Assembly (NCBI RefSeq): GCF_030388245.1 | Contig: NZ_CP098362.1 | Span: forward strand, 62,001-126,000 | Source of the DNA: Paracoccus sp. TOH | GTDB lineage: Bacteria; Pseudomonadota; Alphaproteobacteria; Rhodobacterales; Rhodobacteraceae | Reading direction: 5' to 3' | Length of the DNA stretch: 64,000 nt | In this document: positions 60,951-64,000 of the stretch, one piece after another | How positions within the stretch are numbered: position 1 is the stretch's first letter | How the letters are laid out: each line of letters starts with the position of its first letter | The notes under the pieces: generated by a model | Database searches by the model: none | The model's input: only the letters and a program-made list of their open reading frames with translations | What the model was told of the DNA's origin: nothing | Position numbers and translations under genes: made by a program

Positions 60951-61445
60951 ATGAAACCGATCCTGACAGCGGGTGCAACCTTTCCGGCAGGCGCCGCCCT
61001 GCCGCATCGGCTTGCGGTTGGGCCGGCGGTTGCCCTGCTGGCGCTGCTGATCGGCCTGGCCGCGCCGCCGCTGCGCGCGCAGGCGCCCGAGGCGATCACG
61101 CTGGAGCTGAACGGCGCCGCCGCCACGCCGGACGGTGCCTGCCAGCTGACGCTGGTGGTGACGAACGGCCTGCCCCAGACGCTCAGGCGCGCCGCCTGGC
61201 AGGTCGCGATCTTCGACAGGGCCGGCGCGGTGCAAAGCCTGCCGGTCCTGGACTTCGGCGCGCTCTTGCCGGGCAAGACCCGCGTCGCGCAATTCGCCCT
61301 GCCCGGCCGGCCCTGCGACCAGCTGGGGCGCATCGTGGTCAACGACGTGGCCGAATGCACGGCCCAGGACGGCTCGGACCAGCGCGCCGCCTGCCTGGGC
61401 GGTCTGGCGACCCGCAACCGCAGCGAGATCGGGTTCGGATTGTGA
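60951..61445 (+). CDS. small exported protein of unknown function
   Basis: A 164-residue protein with a long signal (VGPAVALLALLIGLAAPPLRAQ, cleavage near 43) and a compact beta-rich mature domain with four cysteines (GACQL, RPCDQ, AECTA, AACLG), probably two disulfides. No family recognised. GGGAGT precedes the ATG at 60951. It overlaps the ExbB start by one base (TGATG) and is divergent from the DUF1036 gene across 50 bp, so the two operons probably share a control region. Confidence 0.75.
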   Translation: MKPILTAGATFPAGAALPHRLAVGPAVALLALLIGLAAPPLRAQAPEAITLELNGAAATPDGACQLTLVVTNGLPQTLRRAAWQVAIFDRAGAVQSLPVLDFGALLPGKTRVAQFALPGRPCDQLGRIVVNDVAECTAQDGSDQRAACLGGLATRNRSEIGFGL

Positions 61446-62074
61446 TGCCCCTGGACCTGCCGCTTGTCACCTGGATCGTCTTCGCCGCCCTGGCGGGCCT
61501 GTCGGTGCTGACCCTGACCGTGGTGATCTTCAAGCTGATGCAGTTCCGCCGCATGGGCGTCGGCCGCCACAAGCTGGCCGAGGCGATCCTGGACGACTGG
61601 CTGAACGGCCGCCCCGACGAGGCGCAGAGGAAGGCCCAGCCCGGGCGCACCGTGCTGTCCCGGGTGCTGGGCGCTACCATGTCCGGCCTGCGCGCCCGCC
61701 CCGGCGAACCCGCCTATGGCGAGGAACTGGCCCGCCAGGTCGCGCTGGCCGAGCTGGTGCAGATGGGTGCGCGGATGCGGCTTCTGGAGGCCGTGGCGCA
61801 GATGGCACCGATGCTGGGGCTTCTGGGCACGGTGATCGGCATGATCGACGCCTTCGGCAACCTGGCGCTGAGCCAGCAGACCTCGGACCCGCGCTTGCTG
61901 GCGGGCGGGATCTGGACGGCGCTGACCACCACCGCCGCCGGGCTTGCCATCGCGCTGGTGGCCTATTTCGTCTCGGCCTGGCTGGAGGGCCGGATCGAGG
62001 ACGAGCGGCAGGGGATCGAACTGGCGGTCTCGGCCGCGATCCATGGCCGGATCGCGCGCGCCGCCGGACGCTAG
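61445..62074 (+). CDS. ExbB/TolQ/MotA-family proton channel protein
   Basis: A 209-residue inner-membrane protein with helices near residues 7-27, 118-140 and 155-178. The conserved region AVAQMAPMLGLLGTVIGMIDAF and the later GIWTALTTTAAGLAIALVAY are typical of ExbB/TolQ. With an ExbD it forms the proton-driven motor that energises a TonB- or TolA-like protein. Here it is followed at once by two ExbD genes and a TonB-like gene. Confidence 0.93.
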   Translation: MPLDLPLVTWIVFAALAGLSVLTLTVVIFKLMQFRRMGVGRHKLAEAILDDWLNGRPDEAQRKAQPGRTVLSRVLGATMSGLRARPGEPAYGEELARQVALAELVQMGARMRLLEAVAQMAPMLGLLGTVIGMIDAFGNLALSQQTSDPRLLAGGIWTALTTTAAGLAIALVAYFVSAWLEGRIEDERQGIELAVSAAIHGRIARAAGR

Positions 62075-62077
62075 GCC

Positions 62078-62554
62078 ATGCAAGTGGTGCGGCCCCCGAT
62101 CCGCCCGCCGGGGCTGGACCTGCCGCGCCGACCGCGCCAGCGCGGCGTGTTCGCGATGACGGCGCTGGCCGACGTGCTGTTCCAGCTGCTGATCTTCTTC
62201 ATGCTCTCGGCCAGCCTGGTCGCCTATTCCATGCTGCCGCTGCGCAGCGGCGCGATCCGCGACGGCGGCGGCGGCGACGGCGCAGGGACCGAGGCCGGGA
62301 CCACGGTGACCGATGCCAGCGCCACCGCGGTCTGGACGCTGAACCCGGACGGCATCACCGCCTCTGGCCAGCATTTCGCCCTGCCGCGCCTGGCCGCGCT
62401 GGCGGATGCGCTGGCGGCGCAGGGCACGCGCAACGTGCTGCTGGTGCTGCGCCCCGAAGTGCCGGTGCAGGACGTGGTGACGGTGCTCGAGACGCTGTCC
62501 GCGCATGGCATCGACTCGGTGCAGATCGCCGAGGCGCCGCGGGGCCGGTCATGA
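62078..62554 (+). CDS. ExbD/TolR-family protein with the membrane aspartate
   Basis: A 158-residue single-pass protein. The helix TALADVLFQLLIFFML (about 28-46) keeps the essential proton-carrying Asp32. The periplasmic domain has LPRLAALADALAAQGTRNVLLVLRPEVPVQDVVTVLE, the TolR/ExbD fold. Three bases separate it from exbB; its stop overlaps the next ATG as ATGA. Confidence 0.92.
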   Translation: MQVVRPPIRPPGLDLPRRPRQRGVFAMTALADVLFQLLIFFMLSASLVAYSMLPLRSGAIRDGGGGDGAGTEAGTTVTDASATAVWTLNPDGITASGQHFALPRLAALADALAAQGTRNVLLVLRPEVPVQDVVTVLETLSAHGIDSVQIAEAPRGRS

Positions 62555-62946
62555 GCATGAACCTGCCTTCGCGCGACGGCCGGCGGGTGCAGGTCGATCC
62601 CTCGCTGGCGATCGTCAACATCGTGCTGCTGCTGATCTTCTATTTCCTGCTGGCCGGGCAAGAGCGGCCGGTCGAGACGCCTTTGGACCTGGCCACGACC
62701 ACGACCCTGTCGCCCGAAAGCCTGCCCTCGCCGATGCTGGAACTGCGCGGGCCCGAGGACTGGCTGCTCGACGGCGCGCCGGTCCGGCCCGAGATGCTGC
62801 CCGCCGCGCTTGCCCAGGCGCAGGGGCCGGTGCATCTGCTGATGGACCGGAACGCACCGTCCGGCCTGCTGGTCTCGGTCCTGCGGCGGCCGGAACTGGC
62901 CGGGCACGAGATCCGGCTGGTGACGATGAAGGATGTCGGGCGGTGA
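62551..62946 (+). CDS. second ExbD-like protein, lacking the membrane aspartate
   Basis: A 131-residue paralogue. The single helix SLAIVNIVLLLIFYFLLAG (about 18-36) aligns with ExbD, but the Asp position is Val22 or Asn23 depending on the alignment, and no acidic residue lies in the helix. The periplasmic part is shorter (LPAALAQAQGPVHLLMDRNAPSGLLVSVL) but of the same type. It probably forms a heteromer with the first ExbD. Four-base overlaps join it to both neighbours. Confidence 0.85.
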   Translation: MSMNLPSRDGRRVQVDPSLAIVNIVLLLIFYFLLAGQERPVETPLDLATTTTLSPESLPSPMLELRGPEDWLLDGAPVRPEMLPAALAQAQGPVHLLMDRNAPSGLLVSVLRRPELAGHEIRLVTMKDVGR

Positions 62947-63950
62947 TCGGCCAGCAACCCGCGCCACGCGGTTGGGCCCTGGCGGCGGGCCTGTCGCTGG
63001 CGGTGCATGCCGCCGCGGCCGGGGCGGTGCTGTGGCAGCCGAGCTGGCACTGGTCCGACGGGCCGACGGAACCGGCGCAGATCACCGTCACCGCCCTGCC
63101 CATCCCCACGGCCCCGGAAAGCGACGTGCTGGAGCCGGTCAGCGCCCCAGTGCCGCCCGAACTGGCGGCCGGGGCCGAGGAGATTTCGGCGCCCGAGCCC
63201 GAGCCGGTGGCGCCTTCCGCCTCGCCGGTGCTGACGAACACCGCGCTGCCGACCGCCGACCGGGCCGAGACGCCCGTGCCCCCGCCATCGGCCGGCGAAA
63301 GCGGCCCGGCCGCGGCGGAAACCGATCCGCGCCTGGCCGAGCTTTTCGACCGTATCCGCAGCCAGTTGACCGCGCCCTGCCTGCTGGCGCTGCCGGCGCT
63401 GGACGCCGAGGGGGGGATCCGGCTGAACCTGCTCGCCTCGGACGACGCGCAGATCCCCGGATTGCTGCGCGCGCTGACGCAGGGGCTGGAAACCCAGGTC
63501 GAGGGCCAGGCGGTGCTGCTGGACCCGCGGCAATGCCCCGGCCTGGCCTTCGCGCGGCGCGATGCGCGCTATCCGGTGTTCCCGCTGGCGGTCCGACTGC
63601 AATCCCAGGACGTGGCCAGCGGCGAGAGCCTGCGCGGCACCATATCCGGCGGAGCGGGGCGTTATGTCACGCTGCTGATGATCGACGACAACGGCGTGAC
63701 GCACGACCTGCGCCGCTTTCTGGTCAATGCCGGCGGGCGCATCCGCTTCGACGTGCCGGTGGCCCGAGACGGCGCAGGCCGCGACACCCATCAACTGCTG
63801 CTGGCCGTCGCCACGCCCTCGCGGCCCGAGACGGTCAGCCGCGCCGCGGGCGAGCCGGCCAAGGACTTCCTGGACCAGTTCGCGCGCGAGATCGGCCCCG
63901 AGGCGCTGATCGGCGTCGGCAGCGTCTATGTCCGTCAGGCGAAACCATAG
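62943..63950 (+). CDS. TonB-like envelope-spanning protein
   Basis: A 335-residue protein starting at a GTG that overlaps the previous stop (GTGA). It has an N-terminal membrane anchor (GWALAAGLSLAVHAAAAGAVLW, about 9-30), a Pro/Glu/Ala-rich linker (about 38-130) and a C-terminal domain of about 200 residues with two cysteines (APCLLALPAL, RQCPGLA). The layout is that of TonB/TolA, but the C-terminal domain lacks a TonB signature I can recognise. By position it is the transducer driven by the ExbB/ExbD proteins upstream. Its last 16 bases overlap a convergent gene. Confidence 0.78.
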   Translation: MIGQQPAPRGWALAAGLSLAVHAAAAGAVLWQPSWHWSDGPTEPAQITVTALPIPTAPESDVLEPVSAPVPPELAAGAEEISAPEPEPVAPSASPVLTNTALPTADRAETPVPPPSAGESGPAAAETDPRLAELFDRIRSQLTAPCLLALPALDAEGGIRLNLLASDDAQIPGLLRALTQGLETQVEGQAVLLDPRQCPGLAFARRDARYPVFPLAVRLQSQDVASGESLRGTISGGAGRYVTLLMIDDNGVTHDLRRFLVNAGGRIRFDVPVARDGAGRDTHQLLLAVATPSRPETVSRAAGEPAKDFLDQFAREIGPEALIGVGSVYVRQAKP

Positions 63951-64000
63951 GCGAAGCCGTCGCCCTCGACGCGGATGGCGACATCCGACATCGCCCGAGC
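63935..64000 (-). CDS. 3' end of an unidentified gene (partial, runs off the right edge)
   Basis: Twenty-one codons and a TGA in an open frame ending ...VAIRVEGDGFAYGFA. G+C-rich third positions fit a real gene, and it meets the TonB-like gene tail to tail with a 16-base overlap. Too short to identify. Confidence 0.35.
   Translation of the reverse strand, partial: ARAMSDVAIRVEGDGFAYGFA

Noticed and set aside
61445..62554. ExbB/ExbD genes as a Zorya-type defence motor
   Set aside because: No ZorB-type OmpA/MotB fusion, helicase or nuclease gene is adjacent; the neighbours are envelope proteins.

Overview
The window is about 70% G+C, packed with genes, and reads like a chromosomal segment of an alphaproteobacterium, most probably a Paracoccus-like member of the Rhodobacterales. 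This assignment rests on protein style, the Tct/Otn-type catabolic genes and the threonine-phosphorylation type VI secretion genes; there is no rRNA to settle it. I saw no tRNA, rRNA, CRISPR array, insertion sequence or phage gene.

Layout. (1) 1-7.7 kb: aidB, divergent from a tightly overlapping MoxR/Bat-type operon (MoxR ATPase, DUF58, DUF4381, two VWA proteins, a TPR protein, a BatD-like protein). (2) 7.7-12.5 kb: a GabT-type aminotransferase, then the homogentisate operon hmgA-fahA and a divergent MarR regulator. The hmgA promoter has perfect consensus -35 and -10 boxes. An inverted repeat fills its 18-bp spacer, a second covers the start region, and a third lies towards the regulator. (3) 12.6-17.1 kb: a FepA/PfeA-type siderophore receptor followed by a response regulator and histidine kinase, resembling the PfeA-PfeRS arrangement. 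(4) 17-21.6 kb: a leaderless subtilisin-like protease with a small partner gene, an FMN reductase, a GNAT protein, an EamA exporter and YbaK. (5) 21.6-32.8 kb: a four-carbon acid-sugar locus. One operon is pdxA2-tctCBA-oxidoreductase-otnK-otnC; a second encodes a sugar isomerase and a DhaKL-type kinase; a GntR regulator is divergent. A shared 16-bp palindrome lies upstream of both transcription units. (6) 33-51 kb: a 17-kb type VI secretion block on the minus strand, in transcription order tssK, tssL, tssM, tagF, phosphatase, kinase, vgrG, eagR, a PAAR-Rhs nuclease toxin and an SMI1/SUKH-like immunity gene. The toxin tip, the immunity gene and the DNA beyond them are visibly lower in G+C. (7) 51.2-57.4 kb: one giant autotransporter built of about a dozen related modules. 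(8) 57.5-64 kb: two divergent gene sets encoding an apparently unnamed envelope system. One side holds a membrane-anchored protein with a degenerate LytM and a lytic-transglycosylase domain, a peptidoglycan-binding protein and a DUF1036 protein. The other holds a small exported protein, ExbB, two ExbD proteins (one without the membrane aspartate) and a TonB-like protein.

Regulation visible in the sequence includes the two operator systems, nested hairpins between cistrons (hmgA/fahA and tctC/tctB), and short leader frames with strong ribosome sites whose stop codons overlap the otherwise SD-less start of the main gene (EamA exporter, sugar isomerase). The best candidates for something undescribed are the ExbB/ExbD/ExbD/TonB-like plus LytM-SLT block and the cytosolic S8 protease pair.
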